NCBI GenBank assembly: GCA_014896635.1
Contig: JADBKA010000233.1
Location: 1-7,530 of the forward strand
Direction: 5' to 3'
From: Ktedonobacteraceae bacterium
Lineage (GTDB): Bacteria; Chloroflexota; Ktedonobacteria; Ktedonobacterales; Ktedonobacteraceae
Length of the DNA stretch: 7,530 bases
Made by a program: the position numbers and the translations under genes. The notes beneath the pieces were generated by a model. That model was not told the DNA's origin. It saw nothing but the letters and a program-made list of their open reading frames with translations, and searched no databases. Below are positions 1 to 6,259 of the stretch, piece after piece (the first letter of the stretch is position 1; each line of letters opens with the position of its first letter).

Positions 1-514
1 TATCGCTGAGCCAGACTTGCCCGCCGCTGCCCAACAGAATATTGGCGGGCTTGACATCCCGGTGAATGAAGCCACAGCAGTGCATGTAGTATAACGCTGA
101 AGCAATGGGCCAGACATAGCGCAGCGCCTGCCTGGGAGTCAATGGCGTACCGGCGGGAAAGGATTGCCGCATGTAGTCATACATCGAGCCATAGGCCGCA
201 TAATCCATGACGAGAAAAGGTGTGCCTTGCTCAACGTCGTATTCCAGCACCCGTATAATATGCGGGTGAACCAGCCGCGCCGTGATACGCGCTTCATAAA
301 GAAAGCGCCTGACCGCAACATCTGTCGCATGTCTGTGCAGCACTTTAATTGCCGCCGTTGTACCGAGGTATCTGTGCTTTGCCAGGTAGATCGTGGCAAA
401 ACTCCCCTGCCCGATGGGTCTGATCAGGCAGTAGTTGCCGAAGTACCGGCCACCGCTGGAGTGCTGATCACCGAGACGAGACGTCGCACAGGGCGAGGAC
501 TCTAATGCATCCAT
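1..514 (-). CDS. Hanks-type Ser/Thr protein kinase, N-terminal part (3' end beyond window)
   Basis: The 171 residues in the window form the N-lobe and catalytic loop of a eukaryotic-like Ser/Thr kinase, which transfers phosphate from ATP to Ser/Thr of target proteins. Visible motifs are the glycine loop GQGSFA (35-40, third Gly replaced by Ala), the ATP-anchoring Lys57 in AAIK, the probable helix-C Glu74, and the catalytic loop HRDVKPAN (151-158) with Asp153, Lys155 and Asn158. The last full codon is Asp171 after LS, exactly where the metal-binding DFG motif should begin, so the gene continues past base 1. The start at 514 has a GAGGAG ribosome binding site (521-526) 6 bases upstream. About 25 residues precede the kinase fold. 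Whether a membrane span and sensor domain follow, as in many such kinases, cannot be seen. It is transcribed in the same direction as the sigma/anti-sigma pair but is 576 bases away with its own likely promoter. Confidence 0.93.
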   Translation of the reverse strand, partial: MDALESSPCATSRLGDQHSSGGRYFGNYCLIRPIGQGSFATIYLAKHRYLGTTAAIKVLHRHATDVAVRRFLYEARITARLVHPHIIRVLEYDVEQGTPFLVMDYAAYGSMYDYMRQSFPAGTPLTPRQALRYVWPIASALYYMHCCGFIHRDVKPANILLGSGGQVWLSD

Positions 515-599
515 GATTTTCTCCTCACCGAAACTGATTCATCACAAATCAAAAGCGTTCGTTCTCATATCAAATCCATCTGGATACTGATGATTGGGG

Positions 600-740
600 A
601 AAACCCACCCCACTTTGTGGGGACCCCCAAACTCCTCCTGGGGCGCAGGCCGCTCCGCACGGCTGACGAGCGACGAACGTCTCGGCGAAAGCCGCGGTGC
701 AGTGCGGAAGAGCAGGCGCTGGCCCTCTGGACCCCCACAC
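600..740. repeat. GC-rich structured intergenic element with hairpins and flanking direct repeats
   Basis: A block clearly richer in G and C than its flanks. It contains a perfect 6-bp hairpin with a TTT loop (CCCCAC 608-613 / GTGGGG 617-622) and a CGGC/GCCG stem closed by a GAAA tetraloop (683-694). The arms CCGCAC and GTGCGG could also pair across the middle. The 9-mer GGACCCCCA occurs at 621-629 and again at 729-737, 108 bases apart, framing most of the block. This is the look of a dispersed intergenic repeat or miniature element. I recall similar 'gggggtcc' elements between genes of Ktedonobacteria but cannot confirm that here. It lies between the predicted kinase promoter and the kinase start, so it would be transcribed as leader RNA. 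Confidence 0.45.
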
Positions 741-767
741 TTACGATCATCATTCTATCGTAACTGA

Positions 768-796
768 AGTATAACAGACGTAAGCGTTATTGTAAT
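768..796 (-). promoter_or_regulatory. Candidate sigma-A promoter of the Ser/Thr kinase
   Basis: On the minus strand the -10 box is TATACT (768-773, 5 of 6 consensus bases) and the -35 box is ATTACA (791-796, 4 of 6), with a 17-base spacer. Transcription would start near 761 and give a leader of about 247 nt before the kinase start at 514. The -10 box carries the same GTTATACT context as the response-regulator promoter further right. Confidence 0.5.
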
Positions 797-1046
797 AAAC
801 ACTTCCTGTCATAGAGACGACAAATTTCTTCTTCTTTCAAAACGTCTCAGCGTTCAGCGCGGATGATGAGAAAAGGGGAAATCCAGGAGAGCAAGACTCT
901 GCTGACAGGGCTTGCAAAGAGAGGCTTTTGGGTCTGGGAGGGGGGCATCCAGCGCGTCGGGTTGGCAGACTCCAGCAACTAATAAATAGTTATGTTAATC
1001 CTGTTGAGATAATTATGTTATACCTGATATATTCGTCGCATAACCT

Positions 1047-1079
1047 GGGGCCTTGCAGGTGACGCTCCCGCCTGGCCCC
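1047..1079 (-). terminator. Possible hairpin after the anti-sigma gene
   Basis: GGGGCC (1047-1052) and GGCCCC (1074-1079) can form a 6-bp GC stem, extended inside by AGG/CCT after a small bulge. It lies 11 bases past the anti-sigma stop. No T-tract follows on the minus strand, so it is not a standard intrinsic terminator. It may be a 3'-end stabiliser or a chance structure. Confidence 0.25.
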
Positions 1080-1090
1080 CATGCCCATGA

Positions 1091-2104
1091 TCACTGTTTT
1101 GTGGCAGGTTGAGGAGCCGCCGGTAGTTTTCCCGGCTTATACTCTGCGGGCCAGTCCATGTTCCACATCGAAGGAGATACCTGTGATAAAGACATGACGT
1201 GGAAGGTATTGTACAGAGGTTTTTCTGCTTTATCCAGCAGGTTGACCGGTCGATATTGCATATCGAGTAGAAGCACAAGGCCGCTCGGACAGCGGATCTT
1301 ATACACTTCTTGCCCGTTGAAGTGATCCTTACCCAGGTAAACGGCCTGGCCCGTCTGTAAATCTTTGCGCAACTGATCGAGATCGAAGACGGATTCCGCA
1401 TCCTCATCAACCCAACCTTTGACATCCCACTGCGCGACGTGCTTTTTTACATCCATGCCAAGTGTTTTCTGCGGATCTTTCATCACGACAATGTCCATGC
1501 TCTCTTTCCCTTCTCCCATCACCGTCTCCACATGCAAGATATCCGAGGCCAGGTTGTGATAGGTTTTGACTTCATAGGGATGGCCGTCCGCGCTCATCAT
1601 GCTTTGCGTATGGTAGAGCGCATAGCCACTCCAGGAGACATTGGCAGGAACGGCAAAAGCCTGCTGCGGGGTGTTCAGGAAGAAGACAGAAGTCAGAATG
1701 GCTATGAGCAGCACTGCTGCCGCTGCAAGAGAGCCGGCAAGCCATCCCCGGCGCCCCCGCCGTCCTGGCCGCTGTTGCAACACCAGTGGGCGTAAGCGTT
1801 GCGGCGTGACCTGAAGCGTCCCGCTGTGCCTGGCGCGCTGATAGGCAGTGATCGCTGCCATGACTTCCCGATCCACGCGCGCCGAAGGTGTGGATTCTTC
1901 CAGACCGGCAACCATGCTGGTCGTCCGATGTATAAGCCGGTATTCCTCAGCACACTGCCGGCAGAAACGGAGATGCTCATTGAGTGCTCGCAACCGCTCA
2001 GGAGAGAGATCACGCGCTACAGCCATATAGAGCCTGATGCGATTGCAGACCTCTGGACCAGACGCGCCTGGGGGTGGGGGCAGTGGCAGGTCAGTGTTGT
2101 TCAT
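1091..2104 (-). CDS. Membrane-bound anti-sigma factor with zinc-finger N-terminus and LolA/RseB-like outer domain
   Basis: A 337-residue single-span protein expected to hold the adjacent ECF sigma factor inactive at the membrane. The cytoplasmic part has the zinc-binding anti-sigma signature H-x3-C-x2-C (His44, Cys48, Cys51) with Cys20 upstream, as in the zf-HC2/ZAS family. A basic stretch (110-119) leads into a hydrophobic span at about 121-143, giving an N-in, C-out topology. The roughly 190-residue outer part has the alternating beta-strand and helix pattern of the outer-membrane-lipoprotein-sorting (LolA/RseB-like) superfamily seen on many anti-sigma factors. I assign that from sequence character, not from a decisive motif. 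The tail is Pro/Ala-rich. The start codon overlaps the sigma stop in ATGA, pointing to translational coupling and near-equal synthesis. The external signal is unknown. Release would occur by conformational change or by regulated proteolysis. Confidence 0.88.
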   Translation of the reverse strand: MNNTDLPLPPPPGASGPEVCNRIRLYMAVARDLSPERLRALNEHLRFCRQCAEEYRLIHRTTSMVAGLEESTPSARVDREVMAAITAYQRARHSGTLQVTPQRLRPLVLQQRPGRRGRRGWLAGSLAAAAVLLIAILTSVFFLNTPQQAFAVPANVSWSGYALYHTQSMMSADGHPYEVKTYHNLASDILHVETVMGEGKESMDIVVMKDPQKTLGMDVKKHVAQWDVKGWVDEDAESVFDLDQLRKDLQTGQAVYLGKDHFNGQEVYKIRCPSGLVLLLDMQYRPVNLLDKAEKPLYNTFHVMSLSQVSPSMWNMDWPAEYKPGKLPAAPQPATKQ

Positions 2105-2814
2105 CGCTTCTTCTCCCGTTTCACTACACCATCCTTGCAGAGCCGCTGGTAGTGTTCTGCAAACAACTTTTTCGCACGCGAAATACGAGTGGCAGCCGCA
2201 TTGGGAGTTACTCCTACGATATCGGCTATTTCCTGATAAGGTAGTCCCTGAGCGGCGCTGAGCACAAGCGCAACGGCGTATTCTTCCGGCATGCTGGCAA
2301 GGGTCTGACGAATTAATTCGCGCTCGGCCACCTCCGGGATACCGCCACTATCGGCAAGAAAAGCGGAATAATCGTCATTGCCGGCATCCTCGAAGCGATC
2401 CTCATTGCGCGTACGCTGCGCAAGTGGCCACCACGAGATACGCTTCTTACGCCTGAGCAGATCGACACAGAGATTGGTAGCGATGCGATAGAGCCAGGCG
2501 GAAAGGTGTTCGCGTTCATACAGGCCATGCCAGGAGCTACAGGCGCGTACAAACACCTCCTGGGTGACATCATCGGCATCTTCCTGATTGCCCAGGAGAC
2601 GGTACGTGTAGGAGTGAATCGGACGCCGGAACTGCTCGTAGAGTGTGATCAGAGCAGTTTCAGATTCGTCCGGTGACAAACTCGATCCTTGTTGCTCCGC
2701 TGATTTATCTACAGACATGCTGGCTGGCACTTTCTTGCTGCTGTGTATTTCTCCAGGAATCACCTGTACCTGCCCGGTCTGTAGTATAGCAGGAAAAACC
2801 AGTGATTGAAACAT
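2101..2814 (-). CDS. ECF-type RNA polymerase sigma factor
   Basis: A 237-residue sigma-70 family factor of the extracytoplasmic-function type, with only regions 2 and 4. Region 2 (about 54-122) contains the NQEDADDVTQEVFVRA stretch that binds core polymerase and the -10 element, then the typical AWLYRIATNLCVDLLRR helix. A linker rich in Asp/Glu/Asn follows (about 133-158). Region 4 (about 160-215) carries the helix-turn-helix LPYQEIADIVGVTPNAAATR for -35 recognition. The start at 2814 is chosen because AAGGAG (2825-2830) lies 10 bases upstream. An internal ATG at 2718 (Met33) is just ahead of the conserved fold but lacks a clear ribosome binding site, so the first 32 residues are uncertain. 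It is coupled to the anti-sigma gene by a 4-base overlap and divergent from the sedolisin gene, its most obvious candidate target. I find no clear ECF promoter motif upstream, so autoregulation cannot be shown. Confidence 0.92.
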   Translation of the reverse strand: MFQSLVFPAILQTGQVQVIPGEIHSSKKVPASMSVDKSAEQQGSSLSPDESETALITLYEQFRRPIHSYTYRLLGNQEDADDVTQEVFVRACSSWHGLYEREHLSAWLYRIATNLCVDLLRRKKRISWWPLAQRTRNEDRFEDAGNDDYSAFLADSGGIPEVAERELIRQTLASMPEEYAVALVLSAAQGLPYQEIADIVGVTPNAAATRISRAKKLFAEHYQRLCKDGVVKREKKR

Positions 2815-3064
2815 GCCAGCACATCTCCTTAAATTTTCAGATCACCAGAGCGCGACTCAACGTCAGTACATAAACCTCATCTACCTGCTACCACGCTCTT
2901 TGTGCAACTCTTTTACAGATCTCTTTGCTGCGAACCAGGAGTCCTACTCTCCAGATCCTTTTCTCAATAACACCCGGTACCATTCTACTATCAGCTTTTC
3001 ACAAAAGTCACAACAAGTTAAACTAAAAGAAAAAGGTTTAGATCGGGTTGGAAAGGGAAAATTG
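2815..3064. promoter_or_regulatory. Divergent intergenic region between sigma factor and sedolisin
   Basis: These 250 bases separate two head-to-head genes and must contain, or closely flank, both promoters. The visible elements are the sigma ribosome binding site (2825-2830) and the sedolisin ribosome binding site AAAGGG (3052-3057, 7 bases from ATG). The right half is A-rich (about 2998-3040). I find no convincing -35/-10 pair on either strand. A GAACC at 2932-2936 resembles an ECF -35 core but has no matching -10. The frame of the protease is open through this region back to an ATG at 2813, but that extension has no ribosome binding site and would bury the signal peptide. Confidence 0.5.
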
Positions 3065-4948
3065 ATGGTAGAGAAACAATTCTCGCGTAGAAAAGCTCGC
3101 GCATTCCGCTCCCTGGTATTCTTTATGCTGCTCAGTGGGATACTCTCAACCTGCTTTTCCTCTGCATCGCTGGCAGAAGCGATGCAGCACACGCCGCTTG
3201 TCACGTTCAGTGGCACGCTCTCCCCACTGCTCACTAGAAGTCACTTGCAGGGACAGGCGAACAGCGAACAGCGGATCTCGCTCTCCCTGGGACTGCACCC
3301 ACGTCATGAGCAGAGCTTTGACCAGTATACACAACAGATCATCCAGCCAGGCTCCGGTAGCTTCCAGCACTTTCTCTCTCAAGCACATTTTCTCCAAACG
3401 TTTAGCCCGGATGAAGCGACTTACAATCGTATCCTTGCCTTTTTAAAAACAGCCGGCTTTACTGTCACCCACACCTACAACCACCGCCTGCTGATCGCTT
3501 TCAGCGGGACCATCAAACAGGTAGAGCAGACCTTTCACGTGACAATCAACATCTATACCGCACCCGACGGCCACATCTATTACGCCAACACAAACGAGCC
3601 ACGCTTACCGGCCTGGCTGGCTGGCAGCGTGCTGAGCATCAACGGACTCAACAACGCCGCGCGCTGGTATCACACACCGATGCACCTGTCAACGCCTCAG
3701 CAGAACCGCCAGACGATCACCACGCGCAACGGCTGCCCGGTGGCGGCTCAGGATTACTTGCTGCCAAAGCAGATCGCAGCCGCCTACAATCTGGATGGAC
3801 TCTACAGAGCGCACTATCAAGGCGAGAACCAGACTATTGCGCTTTTTGAACTCAGCACCTTCAAGATGAGCGATCTGACAACGTACGCCAGGTGTTTCAG
3901 CCAGGGCCATACGCGCATTCAGAGGATAGCTACCGGTTCGCAGCCAGCCCCTGCCAACGAAAGTTCACTTGAGGCCGAACTCGACGCAGAAATAGTGCTT
4001 GGCGCAGTCCCCGCTCTCGCTACGCTCAAGATCTACGAGGCTGCTAACAATGCCTCGGACTATCTCGCCGAGTGGGCGCAGATCGTCCAGGACAACGTGC
4101 CGATAGTCAGTATTAGCTGGGGCGCCTGCGAAGCCTCACTGGATGCCAACACCATCCGGCAGGAAAACATGCTGTTGCAGAGCGCAGTCGCACAGGGACA
4201 GAACATCTTCGCAGCTTCCGGCGATACCGGCAGCGCCGCATGTGCTGCACTGGACGACAGCTCACGCTATCCATCACTCAACGTCAACGATCCTGCCGCA
4301 CAGCCCTATGTGACAGGTGTGGGCGGCACATCTCTCACATTGAACAGAAACGGCTCTTATGGGCAGGAGACAGTGCTCAATTCGTCACTCGCAGCTTCAC
4401 CCGGCACACCAGAAGCAGTTTCGGGGGGCGGCATCAGTCAATACTGGCAGATGCCGGACTGGCAGAACGCACCTGGAGTTCCCGGCGTCCGCAATCGCTA
4501 TACAAGCGGAGAACCGTGCCATGCACCGGCGGGTAGCTACTGCCGCGAGGTGCCGGATGTCGCTCTACACGCCGACCCGGCGCGCGGCTATCCCATCTAC
4601 TGTACAGCGGCCTACGCCGGTTGCAGCGACAGCCAGCCCTGGCAGGTCGTCGGCGGCACATCGACAGCGACGCCGATGTGGGCAGCGATTGTCGCACTCA
4701 GCGGCCAGATGCTGGAGCACGAACGTCATGCCAGACTGGGATTTGTCGCACCGCTGCTCTACCGCATTGCAAGGGATCATGCGCAGTATGCGACAAGCTT
4801 TCACGATATAACCAGAGGCGATAATGACTACAAACATCTCAATCAGGGGAAATACCCGGCTATTGCCGGATATGACATGGCGACGGGCCTGGGTAGTTGC
4901 AACGCCTATGCCCTGGCGACGCAGCTCGCGCAGATAGCGGGCCGCTAA
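3065..4948 (+). CDS. Secreted pro-sedolisin (S53, kumamolisin-like serine-carboxyl peptidase)
   Basis: A 627-residue precursor of an acid-acting endopeptidase of family S53, exported and self-activated by removal of its pro-domain. The start at 3065 is set by AAAGGG 7 bases upstream and by the signal peptide it reveals: basic residues 4-13, a hydrophobic core 17-30, and a likely cut near Ala39. Residues about 66-210 match the pro-kumamolisin activation domain. The catalytic domain starts near 235 (PKQIAAAYN). It has the S53 set: Glu303 and Asp307 in E-A-E-L-D, SISWG (349-353), the oxyanion Asp387 in ASGDTGS, and nucleophile Ser533 in GGTSTATP. The C-terminal calcium site is present as FHDI (579-582, Asp581) with GYDMATGLG (Asp604). 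All key residues are intact, so it should be active, probably in acidic surroundings for peptide nutrition or wall turnover. A Cys at 30 is not in a good lipobox. It is divergent from the ECF operon. Confidence 0.94.
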   Translation: MVEKQFSRRKARAFRSLVFFMLLSGILSTCFSSASLAEAMQHTPLVTFSGTLSPLLTRSHLQGQANSEQRISLSLGLHPRHEQSFDQYTQQIIQPGSGSFQHFLSQAHFLQTFSPDEATYNRILAFLKTAGFTVTHTYNHRLLIAFSGTIKQVEQTFHVTINIYTAPDGHIYYANTNEPRLPAWLAGSVLSINGLNNAARWYHTPMHLSTPQQNRQTITTRNGCPVAAQDYLLPKQIAAAYNLDGLYRAHYQGENQTIALFELSTFKMSDLTTYARCFSQGHTRIQRIATGSQPAPANESSLEAELDAEIVLGAVPALATLKIYEAANNASDYLAEWAQIVQDNVPIVSISWGACEASLDANTIRQENMLLQSAVAQGQNIFAASGDTGSAACAALDDSSRYPSLNVNDPAAQPYVTGVGGTSLTLNRNGSYGQETVLNSSLAASPGTPEAVSGGGISQYWQMPDWQNAPGVPGVRNRYTSGEPCHAPAGSYCREVPDVALHADPARGYPIYCTAAYAGCSDSQPWQVVGGTSTATPMWAAIVALSGQMLEHERHARLGFVAPLLYRIARDHAQYATSFHDITRGDNDYKHLNQGKYPAIAGYDMATGLGSCNAYALATQLAQIAGR

Positions 4949-4982
4949 GATTCCGGCTCTACACACGCAGGTTTTTGCTAGC

Positions 4983-5032
4983 TATCAGGGCAGCCGGGAG
5001 GTCGAGGTGTCCTGATACCCTTCATCTTTTTT
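4983..5032 (+). terminator. Candidate intrinsic terminator of the sedolisin gene
   Basis: TATCAGGGCA (4983-4992) pairs with TGTCCTGATA (5008-5017) as a 10-bp stem with one G-T wobble and a 15-base loop. Six T residues follow at 5027-5032. The 9-base gap between stem and T-run is longer than usual, which lowers confidence. Its place, 34 bases past the stop, fits the role. Read on the minus strand it is followed by adenines, so it would serve only the plus-strand gene. Confidence 0.45.
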
Positions 5033-5147
5033 CTTCGCAAGGGAGCAAAAATCGGAAACAGACGCTCAACGGGCTTCTCGGAGATTCAGCAGATAGCTTT
5101 TTCAGTGCAGCGCGTCGATCTCTGGAGACAGGAAAGGGAAAAAGGGG

Positions 5148-5690
5148 TTATGTATGCAGTAGCACCTCGGCCTCTTCAGAGCGCGCCGTGCTCCAATCTA
5201 GCACGTCAGCCAGCTCCCGCCTGAATGCCTCTAACTGCTGCTGCCGTGTCGCCTCATCGGGCATCAACGTCCCACGCCAGGTCAGTACGATCACGACCTC
5301 GCCCGGTTCCGTGCGACTGCGAGCTATTGAACGTACAACCGTGCCGGCGAAGAGATGCCTGCCGCTGCGTCTAATCTCTTCCAGCTTACGCACCAGATTC
5401 TTCTCCTGACCTGTTTTCGCGCGGACATGAGTGATGTCTAAATACTGAACGTTATCTCCCCAGGAAGCACGCCAGGGCGGATTAGTTTTTCGCGGGCGGC
5501 CAGCAGCGTTTCTCTTGAATTCAGCAACATCTTTGATCGAAATCATGATTACATTGGCTGCTCGCACCCCCGGAAGACGTCCTTCTTCTACGTACTCATA
5601 AACGGTTCTATCGCGGACGCCAAGCAGCTTTGCTGCTTCTTTTATAGAAACATAACCAGGGAGATCTGGAAGATCTAGATTGTCCTTCAT
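5148..5690 (-). CDS. Excisionase/MerR-type HTH protein with a basic linker and unassigned C-terminal domain
   Basis: A 180-residue predicted DNA-binding protein. Residues about 12-60 are a classic HTH_17 (excisionase-like) domain: GYVSIKEAAKLLGVRDRTVY, then an EGRLPGVR wing and a strand ending in KDVAEFKR. A basic AGRPRK (63-68) follows. Its GRP core resembles an AT-hook that could reach into the minor groove. The remaining 100 residues (about 80-180) alternate strands and amphipathic helices (LDITHVRAK, EKNLVRKLEEIRR, EVVIVLTW, AFRRELADVLDW) and look like a small alpha/beta, possibly ferredoxin-like dimerisation or ligand domain. That fold is inferred. I recall homologues of the whole architecture in Ktedonobacteria, with no known function. 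No integrase or recombinase is nearby, so a transcriptional role is likelier than excision. No clear ribosome binding site precedes the ATG. It is divergent from the response-regulator operon. Confidence 0.85.
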   Translation of the reverse strand: MKDNLDLPDLPGYVSIKEAAKLLGVRDRTVYEYVEEGRLPGVRAANVIMISIKDVAEFKRNAAGRPRKTNPPWRASWGDNVQYLDITHVRAKTGQEKNLVRKLEEIRRSGRHLFAGTVVRSIARSRTEPGEVVIVLTWRGTLMPDEATRQQQLEAFRRELADVLDWSTARSEEAEVLLHT

Positions 5691-5743
5691 GGGCTTAGTC
5701 TATTTGTTTGCGGACTTCTATAAAAATTAATGATTTATTGGAG

Positions 5744-5772
5744 TTTAAAAATTCTGCAAAATATGTTATACT
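5744..5772 (+). promoter_or_regulatory. Sigma-A-like promoter of the response-regulator operon
   Basis: The -35 box TTTAAA (5744-5749, 4 of 6) and the -10 box TATACT (5767-5772, 5 of 6) are separated by exactly 17 bases in an AT-rich setting. Transcription would begin near 5779, giving a leader of about 64 nt before the ATG at 5843. ATATG (5761-5765) and CATAT (5776-5780) form an inverted repeat across the -10 box, a possible operator. Confidence 0.55.
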
Positions 5773-5781
5773 CTTCATATC

Positions 5782-5800
5782 GGCAGGGCAGTGGCCTGCC
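5782..5800 (+). other. Hairpin at the 5' end of the response-regulator transcript
   Basis: GGCAGG (5782-5787) and CCTGCC (5795-5800) form a perfect 6-bp GC-rich stem with a 7-base loop, starting within a few bases of the predicted transcription start. It could stabilise the mRNA 5' end or be a protein-binding palindrome. It does not cover the ribosome binding site at 5826-5832. Confidence 0.4.
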
Positions 5801-5825
5801 AGAGCGTCTGTCATGCAAGGAAAAG

Positions 5826-5832
5826 AAAGGAG
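5826..5832 (+). promoter_or_regulatory. Ribosome binding site fixing the response-regulator start
   Basis: AAAGGAG lies 10 bases before the ATG at 5843. The in-frame ATGs further upstream at 5708 and 5813 have no such site, and the first lies upstream of the predicted promoter. The receiver fold begins directly at 5843. Confidence 0.7.
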
Positions 5833-5842
5833 TCATCGGCGT

Positions 5843-6241
5843 ATGCTCGTCATCGTGGTTGACGACTCGCCCACCATACGCAAGATTCTCGAAGTTGGTC
5901 TGGGACGAGAGGGATTTACGGTGCTAAGTTTTCCCGACGGGGTGGAGCTGCTGCGCTGGCTGGTTGGGCCACAGGGATGCGCTCCCGATGCGATTATTCT
6001 CGATGTGCGTTTACCAAAGATCGATGGCTATAAACTGGCGATGCGCCTGAGAAAGCGACCGGAGTTCCGCCACACAGCCATGCTGATGCTCAGTCGTTAT
6101 GGCGGCATGAAGGATCGTCTCTTCGGGCGACTGGCGGGGGCGAAGGAGTACCTGGTCAAGCCTGTGCCGGTCGAGGAGATCACAGCGGCGCTCAGGCGCG
6201 CCATTGGACAACAGCGATGTGGTTCACAGTTGCAGGAGTAG
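5843..6241 (+). CDS. Single-domain response regulator (CheY/PilG-like receiver)
   Basis: A 132-residue protein that is almost entirely one receiver domain, accepting phosphate from a histidine kinase. The acidic pocket is Asp7-Asp8 in VVDDS, the phospho-acceptor is Asp54 in ILDVRLPKIDG, the switch Ser84 is in LMLSRYGG (Ser replacing the usual Thr), and the conserved Lys106 is in YLVKP. Length matches stand-alone receivers of about 120-130 residues. No DNA-binding or enzyme domain follows, so output must be by protein-protein contact, as in CheY or PilG types. No histidine kinase or chemotaxis gene is visible in the window, so its kinase is encoded elsewhere. The next gene starts 18 bases downstream on the same strand and is the obvious candidate partner. 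It is expressed from the promoter at 5744-5772, and the divergent HTH protein could regulate it. Confidence 0.92.
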   Translation: MLVIVVDDSPTIRKILEVGLGREGFTVLSFPDGVELLRWLVGPQGCAPDAIILDVRLPKIDGYKLAMRLRKRPEFRHTAMLMLSRYGGMKDRLFGRLAGAKEYLVKPVPVEEITAALRRAIGQQRCGSQLQE

Positions 6242-6259
6242 AGTAGGAGAGCAGGCATC

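Larger units (their letters stand above)
515..1090. other. 576-base non-coding gap between anti-sigma gene and kinase
   Basis: I find no convincing gene here. Reading leftwards from the anti-sigma stop, the gap holds a possible bulged hairpin (1047-1079), an AT-rich island with an 8-base direct repeat (about 980-1035), a guanine-rich tract (about 927-945), a sigma-A-like promoter for the kinase (768-796), a GC-rich block with strong hairpins (600-740), and the kinase ribosome binding site. A 62-codon open frame at 565-753 lies inside the GC-rich block. It has no ribosome binding site and reads as Arg/Ser-rich sequence with no recognisable family, so I do not call it. Confidence 0.7.

Noticed and set aside
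565..753. 62-codon open frame on the minus strand in the GC-rich block
   Set aside because: It has no ribosome binding site, an Arg/Ser-rich composition and no family resemblance, and it overlaps hairpin structure. It starts only about 8 bases after the predicted transcription start, so a leaderless leader peptide is conceivable but unsupported.
1439..2152. Plus-strand open frames opposite the anti-sigma gene
   Set aside because: They are antisense shadows of a well-supported gene with no ribosome binding sites or recognisable protein features.
2931..2960. GAACC at 2932-2936 as an ECF-type -35 element for the protease
   Set aside because: No suitable -10 element is found at the expected distance, so a single 5-base match is not enough.
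2813..3064. Extension of the sedolisin frame upstream to an ATG at 2813
   Set aside because: There is no ribosome binding site, the sequence would run into the sigma factor start, and it would place 84 residues ahead of a clear signal peptide.
3140..3160. Lipoprotein signal at Cys30 of the sedolisin
   Set aside because: The sequence before it is LST. Thr at -1 is atypical for a lipobox, and a normal signal peptidase I site near Ala39 fits better.
5148..5690. Integrated element with an excisionase
   Set aside because: The HTH domain is excisionase-like, but no integrase, attachment-site repeats, tRNA or phage genes are present in the window.
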